Both the position numbers and the translations under genes were made by a program. From NCBI GenBank assembly GCA_030248215.1, contig JASANG010003604.1, forward strand, positions 1 to 64,000: DNA of 64,000 nucleotides. Direction: 5' to 3'. The first letter of the stretch is position 1. Each line of letters begins with the position of its first letter. The notes under the pieces are model-generated. The model had not been told where the DNA came from. It saw only the letters and a program-made list of their open reading frames with translations, and did not search any database. The stretch is from Enoplolaimus lenunculus (taxonomy: Eukaryota > Nematoda > Enoplea > Enoplida > Thoracostomopsidae). Positions 35,966 to 46,182 of this stretch are shown here, piece by piece.

Positions 35966-37239
35966 GTATATATTTTAAAAGTTACCTTTATTAGTACATT
36001 TTGTCCCACGAAACCGATCAACACCCGGTTACATCCTGTCCAACAGCAAATGTGAAATCGGAGGTATGGGTGGTGGTGGCTGTTCCGACCGCTGCTTGAC
36101 AAACCCCTCAAATGCTAGCATCAATTAAATTGTGGCTTTTTGTCAATTTATTACGCGTCCTGCACTTTGTAAACAACGTTTTTAGCACCGTTCGTACCAG
36201 CTGAAAACATGTAAATCGCAGCATTTACTGCATCTTAAATCACTGAATAGCAACGATTACTACCGTCGTAGTTGAATTCAAACAGTCAAGTGTCAGTTAC
36301 GCTACTATAAACAATATTTGTGCGTGGGGTGGAGCATACATACCGGTAGGGGGGTGCAGAAGATCGCCCTCAGTCCAAATGGTTTTTGTCTGGTAGACGC
36401 AATGGCTGTGAAAATTAAGAATCGTTTACAGTCAGCCAGCTTTAACCTTAACAACCAATATTCCAGTCTCGTTTTCCAGTGTCGGCATCGACGAATTTCA
36501 AATTTTCGGCATTATATGCCACAGAAAATTGAGACCGGCACTTAGCGTAATATCGATTATTCTCTAGAAAAATATTCAAGAGCGTCCCTATGGGGCGCAT
36601 CAGAAGGCCGTGCCCCTTCACCCCAAATTTGGCTGGCGCCCTTGTCCAAATAGACTTGGTCTAAAAAGTAAACAATCTTGAATTGCAATTGTAGGGGGTC
36701 TCGCTTAAATTAATTGGTGCCCCCAAAGAATATAAGTTTCTGCGGACGCTCCTGAAAAAATATTTAAACAAAAGAATGCCGAATATTTTTCAGCTGATAC
36801 GTTTGTGCCGGGGTACGTATAAAAACAATACACAATTAATATTTTAGTGTATAAAAACAATTGTAATTTAGTTATTTGCTATATTTTCTCGTATGATTTA
36901 AGAGTAACTTTGATTTATTAATTAATCATTTAAAAATGTTGAACTTTTTACAATGAGGTTTTAAACAAAAAAGTTGTATATTTGACGTCTATGTTGTTTG
37001 GATGATCAGGAGATATGGGTTTTTTTGTCTTTTTTATAATTTTTTTATTTTTGTTTAGTTTTCTTGACGTGGTTTGGTTATTTTAGACAACTGATAAAAT
37101 ATGTTGTAGAATTTTGGGACCAAAATTTTCTTTTCACTGTTAGGGCCGTTCCGCTGTCTAAACGGAGACAACAAACATGAATGGAGTAAATGGAATCACT
37201 CCTGTTGCGTGCTCAAAGTTTGCTGAATGGGGAGAGTGT
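35966..37239. other. Intergenic, nothing recognised
   Basis: AT-rich with short ORFs only. Confidence 0.45.
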
Positions 37240-37560
37240 GGGCAACAGGATAGATGAGACAATAGGGAAGCCAGATAGCAGGACAGACGGGGCGGCAGGA
37301 CAGTTGGAAAGCCGAGAGAGTAGAACAGTCGGATTGCAGGGCAGTTGGGCAGCAGGGGAAGGACAGCTGGGACAGAAAGACAGAAGGACAGCGGGGACAG
37401 TAGGACAGCAGGACTGCAGGACAGTTGGAAAAAGCAGGACAACAACCTGGACAGTAAGACAGCCGAGAAAGCAGGACAGCCAGAATAATTGGATAACTAC
37501 TGGAAGACAGCCGGAAACGTGGGCAGCCGGGACAGTAGAACAGCTGAAATTGCCGGGACG
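37240..37560. repeat. GGACAG-type degenerate short tandem repeat
   Basis: GGACAGCAGGACAG-like units of about 8-10 bp recur for 320 bp with much variation. Open frames on both strands (Ser/Cys/Pro-rich on minus) are by-products. Confidence 0.8.
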
Positions 37561-37650
37561 AGGCCAATACTGCGATTTTAAGCCAAACTACTGCGATTTT
37601 AGGCCAATACTGCGATTTTATACCAATACTGCGATTTTAGGTCAATACTT
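37561..37650. repeat. 22-bp tandem repeat, 4 copies
   Basis: The unit CCAATACTGCGATTTTAGG is repeated with small changes, directly after the GGACAG tract. Confidence 0.88.
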
Positions 37651-37891
37651 ATTGACTATGTGTTTAGCACAATTCTATGTTTGAAACCTAAGGCTTTATA
37701 CCTGTCGTCTTAAGATGTGCGTTGTATCTACAACCAGTTGATGACAGGCTTTGTAACTTTCGAACAACTGACTAATAAAGTTACCTATATTTTTAACATT
37801 TTATCCATTAATTATTATGCTTTTATGCAAATTTCTAAATTAGTAAATATATTATACCATCGTTTGCTATCAGGTACATGTTACTTAATTT

Positions 37892-38084
37892 AGCCAATGT
37901 TACTTTTAGGGGCGTAACAGTAAATCAAGCGTATTCCTAAGCCTAAGCCTATGCGTTCAAATAATGTGTTCCTGAGCCGAAGCCTAAGCCTAAGCCTAAG
38001 CAAAAAAATTGTAATCTAGAATCTAAATCCACTCTTTTGTAGGCCCACCAGACACGTTTTCGCCCCTTAAAGTAACATGGGCCC
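37892..38084. mobile_element. Telomere-core MITE, GGGGCGT subfamily, perfect 8-bp duplication
   Basis: AGCCAATGTTACTTTTAGGG to AAAGTAACATGGGCCC, with CTTAATTT on both sides. Confidence 0.9.
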
Positions 38085-38349
38085 CTTAATTTAATGCGCT
38101 AACTTTGATGAATAATCGTTTTTATCTCAACGCCTTGTTTTCGAAGGATTTTGTATTTCGAATTTTTTATGTCGCTCGTAATGAATTTAATATGATTATC
38201 CTGTTATTACGTAACCGCTATTTCATAATAAGCAACCATTTATAGCAGGTTTGTGGCAAATTACTAAAATTTGAATTTTAATGAAGTTTTTAAAACATTG
38301 ATTTGAAATTTTTTGCGGCGCCTGAATTTAAAATTAAGTTAAAAACAAA

Positions 38350-38547
38350 GGCCCACGCAAAAATCAGGGGCAAAACGTTTTTCTGTGGGACTAGAAAAGA
38401 GTTCAAGCTTAAGCTTTAGACTAATTTTTTTGCTTGGTTTAGGCTTAGGCTTAGGAATATGCTCATTCTTTCGCTTAGCCTTAGGCTTAGGCTTAGGCTT
38501 AGGAATATTCGTATAATACTGTTCCGCCCCTGTTCTTTACATTGGCT
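38350..38547. mobile_element. Telomere-core MITE, GGGGCGGA subfamily, perfect 8-bp duplication
   Basis: GGCCCACGCAAAAATCAGGG to TGTTCTTTACATTGGCT, with AAAACAAA on both sides. Confidence 0.92.
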
Positions 38548-38555
38548 AAAACAAA

Positions 38556-39528
38556 TGTTGTTTTTTTGCCAACTAAATTAGTATTCACTTAAAAATTTAG
38601 ACAAAAAACAGTATATACACTGTGATGTCAGATTTTGACTCAAAACTTTACAAATTAAATAAGACATTTTTCTTCATAAAAAAGTGTGTTTTGTGTTCTC
38701 AACGAAATTTTCTGTCAAAAACTATAATCTATTCAGAAGCGCATTATAGTTTAAAATTCATTTAAGTATGATTTGTTGTCTTTTGAGAAAATTTAAACAA
38801 ATTTACAAATTGAACCTTTACAGCGAATCACATGCTATCGATAAATATTTGAAATATAACCACTCACCTGGAGTATTTTTGAAATTTTTCTTCCATAACT
38901 GTACCATATTTTCAGTTGTAGAACTGGTTCCATTCAGAACCAAACATTTTTTACAAGAAAAACGTTCTGCCCCTGATCTTAAGATGGGCCAAAAACTAAT
39001 GACACATTGTCATTTGATAATGTGGTGCTGGGTGCACGAACAATTCTTACAGACACCACTAGTAGGAGTTGTTAATTATTTTAGAATTATATTAATTGTA
39101 TAATTAGATGTCAAAGTTTGCATGTTAATAAATAGGAGTGGCTGTGAAATACGAATCAATCCACGCATTTATATACGCTCAATTCTCGTTTTTAGTTTCG
39201 ACCGACCACAATGCCATTGACAAAAAACGCCGAACTCTGATTGTAAACGAAAATTTTTGTCAATGAAATTGAAATTTATCCAAGGGTAAAATCTGCTGCA
39301 GTTTTGTAACAATTTTAGACGTTTAAAACGAGCAGTGTTACTCTAAAACTCGGAGCAGCAAAATTTGTAAGAGAGCAAAAAACTACGGTAGTCGGCCACA
39401 CCTTTTGTTTTAGTTTGCTATAGAAATTGACGTCTGTATCAGTTTTGTAACCATTTAACATACTCGATATGGTTTATGTCAAATGTTACACAACAGTTGC
39501 TTTTTTACCTAAATCTTTACATTTGATA
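38556..39528. other. Intergenic; one small telomere-core MITE remnant
   Basis: AAAACGTTCTGCCCCTGATC at about 38959 is a lone right end of the MITE family; it lies within a 111-codon ORF (38768-39103), which is therefore not called a gene. Confidence 0.5.
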
Positions 39529-39536
39529 CAATTTTG

Positions 39537-39687
39537 GGCCCATGTTACGTTTAAGGCCGTCCCGGTTTCTGATGGATCTGTAAAAGAGTTTACTTACATT
39601 GTAAACTATATTTTTTGCTTAGGTTTAGGCTTAGGTTTAGGAATACGCTCAATCTACTGTTACTGGCATTTAAACTAACATTGGCGT
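39537..39687. mobile_element. Telomere-core MITE, GGGGCGT subfamily
   Basis: GGCCCATGTTACGTTTAAGG to ACTAACATTGGCG; flanks CAATTTTG and TAATTTTG. Confidence 0.85.
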
Positions 39688-39723
39688 AATTTTGAATCAA
39701 TACTGGTGTGTTTGCATCTACTG

Positions 39724-40088
39724 TAGTGATGCGAATTAGTGGGGGGACTGATATTTCCGCCAGCCTTCGTTCCTGATGCATATCCGGTACTGCAACTATC
39801 CGTTGAATTAAACGTTTCATTTGTGTTGAGCGATTACACAATGTAATACTTAGGAATGTAGTTTCAAAATTTAAGTACGCTTTAAAGTTTCGAACTCAAA
39901 TTTGGTCCTGAAGTCATTTATGCGCTACAATTAGGAATAATTGGCATTTATGGACTTTAATTAGGGCTCAGGGACTTTATCCGCTTACGGACTCTTATTA
40001 TGGATACGGACTCCTATTGATTGGGGCTCAAAATCGGCACCTCCTCTTATTCGGTTCACCACAAAAATTCGGTTCACTACAGTAGATG
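39724..40088. repeat. GACCCGAATAAGA-type MITE
   Basis: TAGTGATGCGAATTAGTGGG at the left; GGACTCCTATTGATTGGGG and CTCTTATTCGGTTCAC at the right. It shares order and motifs with 42566-43012. Confidence 0.65.
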
Positions 40089-40179
40089 TAACTTTACCAG
40101 CGCTGAACGTCGAACAGAAGCGCACACAGTTTTACTCGTTGTTAGGATCTGCCTGCCGGGTCCAGGACAGTATTCAGGT

Positions 40180-40346
40180 CCGTAGCCAGTCCACCTTACC
40201 AAGGGTTGTGGGCGAAAAAAAACCATTTCAGGAGCGGCAGACAAAGGTTTCGTTGACGTACGAGCAAGGTTGAAAAATTTCTAAAGGGGCCAAAGTTTCT
40301 CCTGGGGCTGCTGACGCCCCCTGTTTTTTTGGCTACGGACCTGTCA
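40180..40346. mobile_element. CCGTAGCCAGC-type MITE
   Basis: CAGGTCCGTAGCC at the left and GGCTACGGACCTG at the right form a 13-bp inverted repeat. Confidence 0.75.
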
Positions 40347-40507
40347 CTAATGAACTAACAATGAGAACATTGAGCATCTAAATACATACGCGTTCGGAAG
40401 TGAATTAACCATACGTCATCCGTATGTACCTTGTGTCCGAATTATAAATTGCGTACAGCACGTCTCACGAGCAATTAGCTAAATTTTTAACCTCTCAGTC
40501 ATACAAT

Positions 40508-40606
40508 GGTTTTCAATGACTAACACGCAAGGTTGAAAAAATTTATAGCGATAGCCAAAATTTTCCCAAATGGGCCTGAGCCTTCCGTGCCCCCCTTTGT
40601 TACGGC
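40508..40606. repeat. Fragment of the CCGTAGCCAGC-type MITE
   Basis: AATGACTAACACGCAAGGTTGAAAAAATTT...GGGCCTGAGCC resembles the right half of the family. Confidence 0.5.
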
Positions 40607-40945
40607 CAACATAAACGTGTAAAATGGTATCCATTCGGAGCACAGACCAGAGGTTCTACTGCAAACGGGTCGAAACGTTCCTGAAGCATATGCAAAGTGG
40701 AGAGGTATTTTGCATAAGGTCAGCGTTGTTCGGACGATCGGAATGAGCCGCATTCAAAATATGAGTTCTCGGGCCATAGAGCAGTTTTATTGCCTTGTGA
40801 ATGACTTTGCCGCGGTTCTGAATGGACGTTCAAAACTTGAGTTCGTTTCAATGACTCAGTAGCGGATGAACATACGTTTGCGAAAATAGTCGAATGAGTT
40901 TGGTTGGATTTAGAGCAGTCTTCAATGTCACCAGTTTGAATTTTG

Positions 40946-41147
40946 GGCCAATGTAAAGAACAGGGGCGGAACACTATTATAAGCATATTCGTAAGCCTAA
41001 GCCTAATCCTAGACGAAAAAGCATGAGCATGTCCCTAAGCCTAAGCCTAAATGTAAGCCAAGCAAAAAAATTACACTAAAGCTTAAGCTTACTCAACTGC
41101 TGTCTTGCAGAAAAGCGTTCCGCCCCTGATCTTTGCAAACGTGTGCC
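40946..41147. mobile_element. Telomere-core MITE, GGGGCGGA subfamily, right end eroded
   Basis: GGCCAATGTAAAGAACAGGG start; CGTTCCGCCCCTGATCTTTG near the right end; CCTAAGCCTAA arrays inside. Confidence 0.8.
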
Positions 41148-41445
41148 TAAACTTAGACGGTTCTCATGTATACAACGTGCAGTTTATAATGATGATATGC
41201 AACAAACAAACAAAAACAAAAACAACAAACAAATAAAAAACACAAAACAACTGCGTTTATCATTTTTTACTGATTATTAATTGCATTTATCAGCTGGTGT
41301 AAAGTTTGTGTAATTTCCGTCCTAAAACTTTACTGTTCAAGGGTGCATAAAAGCGAAAATTTGCCTAATACGACTAAATAATTTTTTAAAATAGGCTTAA
41401 ACTAGTGTTAATGATATGCCAATAGACCATAATTAAATACCTTTT

Positions 41446-41648
41446 GCCCATGTCTTACTTTAAGGAGCGTCCAGTTTTCTGGTGGGTCTATAAAAGAGTA
41501 GCTTCAAACTCTAGATTACATGTTTTTGCTCAGACTTAGGCTTAGGCTTAGGTTTAGGCTTAGGAATTCATTTTTGCAACGCTCAGGCTTAGGCTTAGGC
41601 TTAGTAATACGCTTTAATCTACTGTTACGCCTGTCAAAGTAACATACC
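41446..41648. mobile_element. Telomere-core MITE, GGGGCGT subfamily
   Basis: GCCCATGTCTTACTTTAAGG to TGTCAAAGTAACATA, with two TTAGGC blocks. Confidence 0.8.
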
Positions 41649-42095
41649 AACAACTGTTGATAAGATGGAGTGGTAAAAATTATATTGACACGTTTAGGGT
41701 CACTGGTTTAAACAAAAAAAACAGACTTTACGTTCGGAAATGGATGTTTTTTGTATGCACTAATCTTAAAATTGCCTATAATTAATGGTAAACGTCTTCA
41801 AGCGTAAGATTAGTAAGTATGATAATGCAATATTTACTATATGAAGTATGTATGATTGTTATCGATTTTACAGTTCACTATTAATAAAATGGTACATTTT
41901 AGTCAGCCGGAAATTGTGATTTTCTGCCGGAGCCGGACGCAGACGTTGCGGCGGTTATACCCAGCAATAAACCCCGAAATTGTCCTAAAACTTGGCGTTT
42001 CTGTGATCAATTTTTGACAAATATCTTTAGTCAAATTGGGTTTAAACTCGTGTAGAGATTAGAACGCAAATTTTATACGTTTTTTGATAGACCCA
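41649..42095. other. Intergenic, nothing recognised
   Basis: No supported feature. Confidence 0.4.
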
Positions 42096-42246
42096 GACCC
42101 GTAGCCAGCTCATCTTGCTAGGGGTTAGGGCTAAAAATTGTTTCAGGAACGGCATACAAGGGTTTTTGTTGACTTATACAAGCAGCGTTAAAAAATTTTC
42201 TAGGGTCGCTGAACCTTCCTCGCGCCACATTTGGTACGCGTCCGGG
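42096..42246. repeat. CCGTAGCCAGC-type MITE
   Basis: CAGACCCGTAGCCAGCTCAT at the left; GGTACGCGTCCGGG at the right is an eroded match to the other end. Confidence 0.6.
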
Positions 42247-42381
42247 TTAGTGTCTATAATTATGCCAAAGCTTTCAAGTTTTATCGTCCACCAAGAAAAG
42301 CATAATTTTCAGTTGCTATCCGCACAATAGACCATCGCTGAATACAAACAACTGCATAGAGACTTGCCATTAGAAGATTTG

Positions 42382-42447
42382 GCGCATGTAAAGATCAGAG
42401 ACGGAACGTTTTTTGCGTGATTGCAACAGAGTAAGCTTAAGCTTTTA
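42382..42447. repeat. Telomere-core MITE, left-end fragment
   Basis: GCATGTAAAGATCAGAGACG...GAGTAAGCTTAAGC without the core arrays. Confidence 0.65.
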
Positions 42448-42565
42448 TAAAAGTGGCATACAAGATTGTTGTAAATGCAACGTTTTAGCCGAGCGAATAA
42501 TAATCCTGAAGTTTCAGTGCGCGCTGTCAACCGGGTTAGTTTTACGTTAACTTTATTTCTATTAC

Positions 42566-43012
42566 TATTGTGACCCGAATAAGAGGAGGGATTGATATTT
42601 ATTTGGCCTCTCCAGGTGGTACCCCTCTGTCGTTCGGTTACGGACTGTTATTTATTTTTAATCAGCCATCCGTCGCCGTTCGTTACTGATATATATTCGA
42701 TACAGCAACTATCCGTTGAATTGAATGTTTATTTGTCTTGTGTCAATATTGTGAGCGATAATGCAAAGTTATACAAAAGAATGTACCTTCAAAACTTAAG
42801 TATGTTTTGAAGTTTCGAACTCAGCTGTATTTGATCTTGGAGTTATTTATGCACTACAATCAGGGATAATTGACATTAATATGGACTCTAGGGTATAAGG
42901 ACTCAATCCGCTTACTTACGGACTCTTATTAGTTATACGGACTCCTATTGATATGGACTCAAAATGGGGACTCCCTCTTATTACCCCTCCTCTGATTCGG
43001 GTCACTGCGGCA
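42566..43012. mobile_element. GACCCGAATAAGA-type MITE, fullest copy
   Basis: TGACCCGAATAAGAGGAGGG at the left and CCTCTGATTCGGGTCA at the right are inverted repeats. The interior has GGCCTCTCCAGG, then several CGGACTC(T/C)TATT units near the right end. Related copies: 26765, 30768, 39724, 45772, 53160, 54668. Confidence 0.75.
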
Positions 43013-43154
43013 TGTACTATTTTGAGGAACGAGCGGTGAACAGTATAAAGCAGTTTAGTTTCAGTAATTATTGTAACCAACATCATCAAAAGGTTACCTG
43101 AAGTGCTTATGTATAGTGGTTATATATTTATGCATTTGTTATGTTTGCATTTCG

Positions 43155-43588
43155 TGCCAAATAGAACAGGGCCGTAACAGTAGTATAACCCTAAGTCTGA
43201 GCCTAATGCAAATTCCACAATATCATGCGTACAACAGGTGGCTTTTGACGGGGTAATGTGCATCGCGCTGACGCTTTTTTGGTTTCAGGGCGCTGCACAC
43301 GTCCCCCCCACAAGAGTCACCTGATGTACGCATGATATTGTGGAATATGAATAAAGGTAAAACGAAGCCAAACCATAAGCCTAAGCGTAAACCGAAGCCT
43401 AAACATAAGCCTAAGCATAAGCTGAAGCCTGATCATAAGCCTAAACGTACGCCGAATCCTAAACTTAAGCCAAAACCTAGTGGAAAGAATAAGCTTATAC
43501 CTAAGCCTAAGCTTTCCGAAGCACAAAACAATAGTCTAAAGTTTTTAAGCCTACTCTATTGCAGTCCCGCAGAAAAACATTCTGTCCG
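43155..43588. mobile_element. Telomere-core MITE split by a nested element
   Basis: A GCCAAATAGAACAGGGCCG start and a long CCTAAGC/CATAAGC array ending CGCAGAAAAACATTCTGTCC, interrupted by the element at 43211-43346. Confidence 0.65.
43211..43346. mobile_element. Nested MITE with 20-bp perfect inverted ends
   Basis: TTCCACAATATCATGCGTAC (43212-43231) is exactly complementary to 43326-43345. The interior is unrelated to the arrays on either side. Confidence 0.8.
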
Positions 43589-43590
43589 TA

Positions 43591-43787
43591 CACTGTAAAA
43601 AATGGGGAGTCAAATTGACTCTCTCGGAAACAGGCTTTGCCTGACTACACAAACTGAGTCAAATTTGACTCCACCAGAGTCAACAGTGATTCGAATTTGA
43701 CTCTGGCGGAGTCAAATTTGACTCAGTTTGTGTAGTCAAAAAAAAACCTGTTTCCAAGAGTCAATTTGACTCCTCATTTTTATAGTG
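43591..43787. mobile_element. TA-flanked self-complementary MITE
   Basis: CACTGTAAAAAATGGGGAG to CTCATTTTTATAGTG with TA on both sides; GAGTCAAATTTGACTC arms. Confidence 0.85.
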
Positions 43788-44072
43788 TAATCTTTTTACA
43801 AGTGCCGAATTTTGGAACATAAATATTAATAATTTAAATTATTTAAATTACAGCGGATGTTGGATTTTCAGATTAATAATCGTAGACACTCAAATCTTTT
43901 TCAAAACCAATATTTTAATCACATTTTCACAATCAACTCGGCCCCATTCATTTCAGCAATCACATGTCGATATTAACGTTTATAAATTTATTCTTAATAT
44001 TCTAACTAATTTCAACAGTTCAAATGCATCCGCTTTGTCGCTAACACAAATATCTCGTTGCATATATTTCTT

Positions 44073-44246
44073 GGTCCATGTTACTTTAAAGTGCGTCCAG
44101 GTATCCAGTGGATTCATAAAAGAGTACGTTTAGATTCTAGATTACATTTTTTTGCTTAGGCTTAGGAATGCATTTTTACAACGCTTACTCTTTAGGTTTA
44201 GCAATACGCTTAATCTACTGTTACGCCCCTTAAAGTATCATTAGCC
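44073..44246. mobile_element. Telomere-core MITE, GGGGCGT subfamily, perfect 8-bp duplication
   Basis: GGTCCATGTTACTTTAAAG to TAAAGTATCATTAGCC, with TATTTCTT on both sides. Its TTAGGC core is nearly gone. Confidence 0.9.
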
Positions 44247-44689
44247 TATTTCTTCATATGAAAGTTGCGTTGGTGTTGTTAAATTATATTCTTCATAAAT
44301 ATTGCAAATGCAGTATAGTTTTAAATCGTACAATTATTTGCCAAATATAAATTTCCACGAATTGCAGCATATAGCGCATATAATTGTTTTATCCGCCCAA
44401 CAGGAAAGCAAAATTGTGCAATTTTTGCAAATCGGTGTAAAATTTGACTGAAAAAAATTTAGCAACTTTTAACATTAAACATGCTCATATTAATATCGTA
44501 TTCCTATTTCCTATAGCCGACGTAAAGGAAATACTCGATTTCTGTAATAATCGGTGTCAGTTTCCGTTTCCGTTTCCGTTATGTGAGCCTTGAAATTTTG
44601 GTATTTGCTCGCAGTTTGTAACGACTGCACGAGTAAAATTATTAAGTTGTGTTTTATATAACAGTTTTATGGTTTTTAGGGCCAATGTA

Positions 44690-44871
44690 AAGTACAAGGG
44701 CGAAACAGTATTATAAGCATAAGCCTAAGCCTAAGCGTAAGCGTAAGAATGAACATATTCCTAAGCCTAAGACTAAGCCTAAGCCAAGCATAAAAAATAG
44801 TCTACAGTTTAAGCATATTCTATTCTAGTTCCACCAGAAAAACGTTCCGCCTCTGATCTTTTACATGGGCC
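44690..44871. mobile_element. Telomere-core MITE, GGGGCGGA subfamily, perfect 8-bp duplication
   Basis: GGCCAATGTAAAGTACAAGG to TCTTTTACATGGGCC, with GTTTTTAG on both sides. Confidence 0.92.
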
Positions 44872-44996
44872 GTTTTTAGGCAAGAGTGCCGAATATTTCT
44901 GTTATTTTTGTTTAATTGCTTAAAATTAAATCTTTTTAAAGTATAAGACTTGACAATGGTTTACAAAAATGTGTTTATGCAGGTCTGACAGCTGTC

Positions 44997-45205
44997 GGCC
45001 CATGTAAACATCAGGGGTGGAACGTTTTTCTGTGGGACTGGAATAGAATAAGCTTAAGCCTTAGACTAATTTTTTGATTGGCTTAGGCTATTAGGCTTAT
45101 GCTTAGCAATAAGCTCATTCTTACGCTTAGGCGTAGGCGTAGGCTTGGGCTTGGACTTAGGAATTAGCTTATAATACTGCTCCGCCTCTGTTCTTTACAT
45201 TGGCC
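44997..45205. mobile_element. Telomere-core MITE, GGGGCGGA subfamily
   Basis: GGCCCATGTAAACATCAGGG to GTTCTTTACATTGGCC, flanked by CAGCTGTC and CAGCTGCC. Confidence 0.88.
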
Positions 45206-45770
45206 CAGCTGCCTTACCCACTATTTATACCTTGTAGTATTAAAAGCAATGACGTACGGCGCCGTACGTCATGTATAGCGCAACGCTGACTGTTATTTTT
45301 GTGAGCCATGCACCAGCACGGCTTTTGTGTGACCCCATGAGGCGGCTAAAAACCTCTTGTGGGGCAAGTGGAACGGCAGCAGGCCACCTCCTCGTCTATC
45401 TTTGAGATATAATATTAACTGTAAGGGAAAACCTTATGAAAACTTAATAACTGGCTTTATTAAATAGAAAACACCAAAAGTTTAACCAAGATCTAGAAAT
45501 CGTGTCCCGTCATTTTCCAGCCTCTCTAGTCGTAATTCCGAGGGTTGGCTCAAGCATGAAGTATTTGCATATGCAAATTACAATGCTGAAAACAGGCAGC
45601 TAAACAAATGTCGTTACTGAAATTCAGTCAGAAATAATTATCAGTCGCAGTCCGAACCCACGCAGAGGCGCCTAGCAAAAGGGCGCCACAACTGTTAAAC
45701 TTGGGTTAAGGGTCGTGGATCGTATGGATCCACTGCCCATGAATCACGGTGGGTCACGGGTCACACTTTG
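45206..45770. other. Intergenic; a GGCGCCG-type repeat piece
   Basis: GACGTACGGCGCCGTACGTC at about 45252 is a perfect palindrome and is followed by TATAGCGCAACG, as in 46960-46995. The remainder has nothing recognised. Confidence 0.5.
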
Positions 45771-45771
45771 C

Positions 45772-46084
45772 CTTATAGTTTTACTCTGCTTGGTGGAAAA
45801 TTTTGTCTTATGTCAATAGCTTGAGCGAAAATGCAAGGTTATACTTAGGAATTTACTTTCAAAATTTAAGTACGCTTTAAAGTTTCAAACTCAACTTCAA
45901 TTGGTCATGGAGTCATTTATGCGCTACAACTAGGGATAATTGGCATTTATAGACTGACTCTAATTAAGATTTAAGGACTCTATCTGCTTACGGACTCTTT
46001 TATAAGGGATATGGCCTCCTTTTGATTGTGACTCAAAATAAGGACCCCCTCTTATTACCCCCTCTCTTATTCTGGTCACTACAG
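45772..46084. repeat. GACCCGAATAAGA-type MITE, right part
   Basis: GGACTCTTTTATAAG, CTCCTTTTGATTGTGACTC and CTCTTATTCTGGTCACTACA. It ends about 100 bp before the SLC17-like start codon. Confidence 0.65.
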
Positions 46085-46182
46085 TAAGCGATCACGTTTC
46101 ACATTTTAAACCAGCATGGATTTGTACCATTTTAAGGGCTTATGTAAATATTATATAGATTAGGTTAAATTTTAAGTACAAA

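Noticed and set aside
37190-37684. 164-codon plus ORF and 123-codon minus ORF
   Set aside because: They lie on the GGACAG degenerate repeat and mirror each other on the two strands.
38768-39103. 111-codon ORF as a small gene
   Set aside because: It includes a MITE end and has no splice signals or recognisable motif.
43317-43598. Lys/Pro-rich 88-codon ORF and its Arg/Leu-rich complement
   Set aside because: Translation of the CCTAAGC array; the same peptides appear wherever the array stays in frame.
24916-46182. Retroviral, LTR or LINE coding sequence in the gene-poor stretch
   Set aside because: No reverse transcriptase, integrase, capsid or envelope motif was seen in any frame and no long terminal repeats were found.
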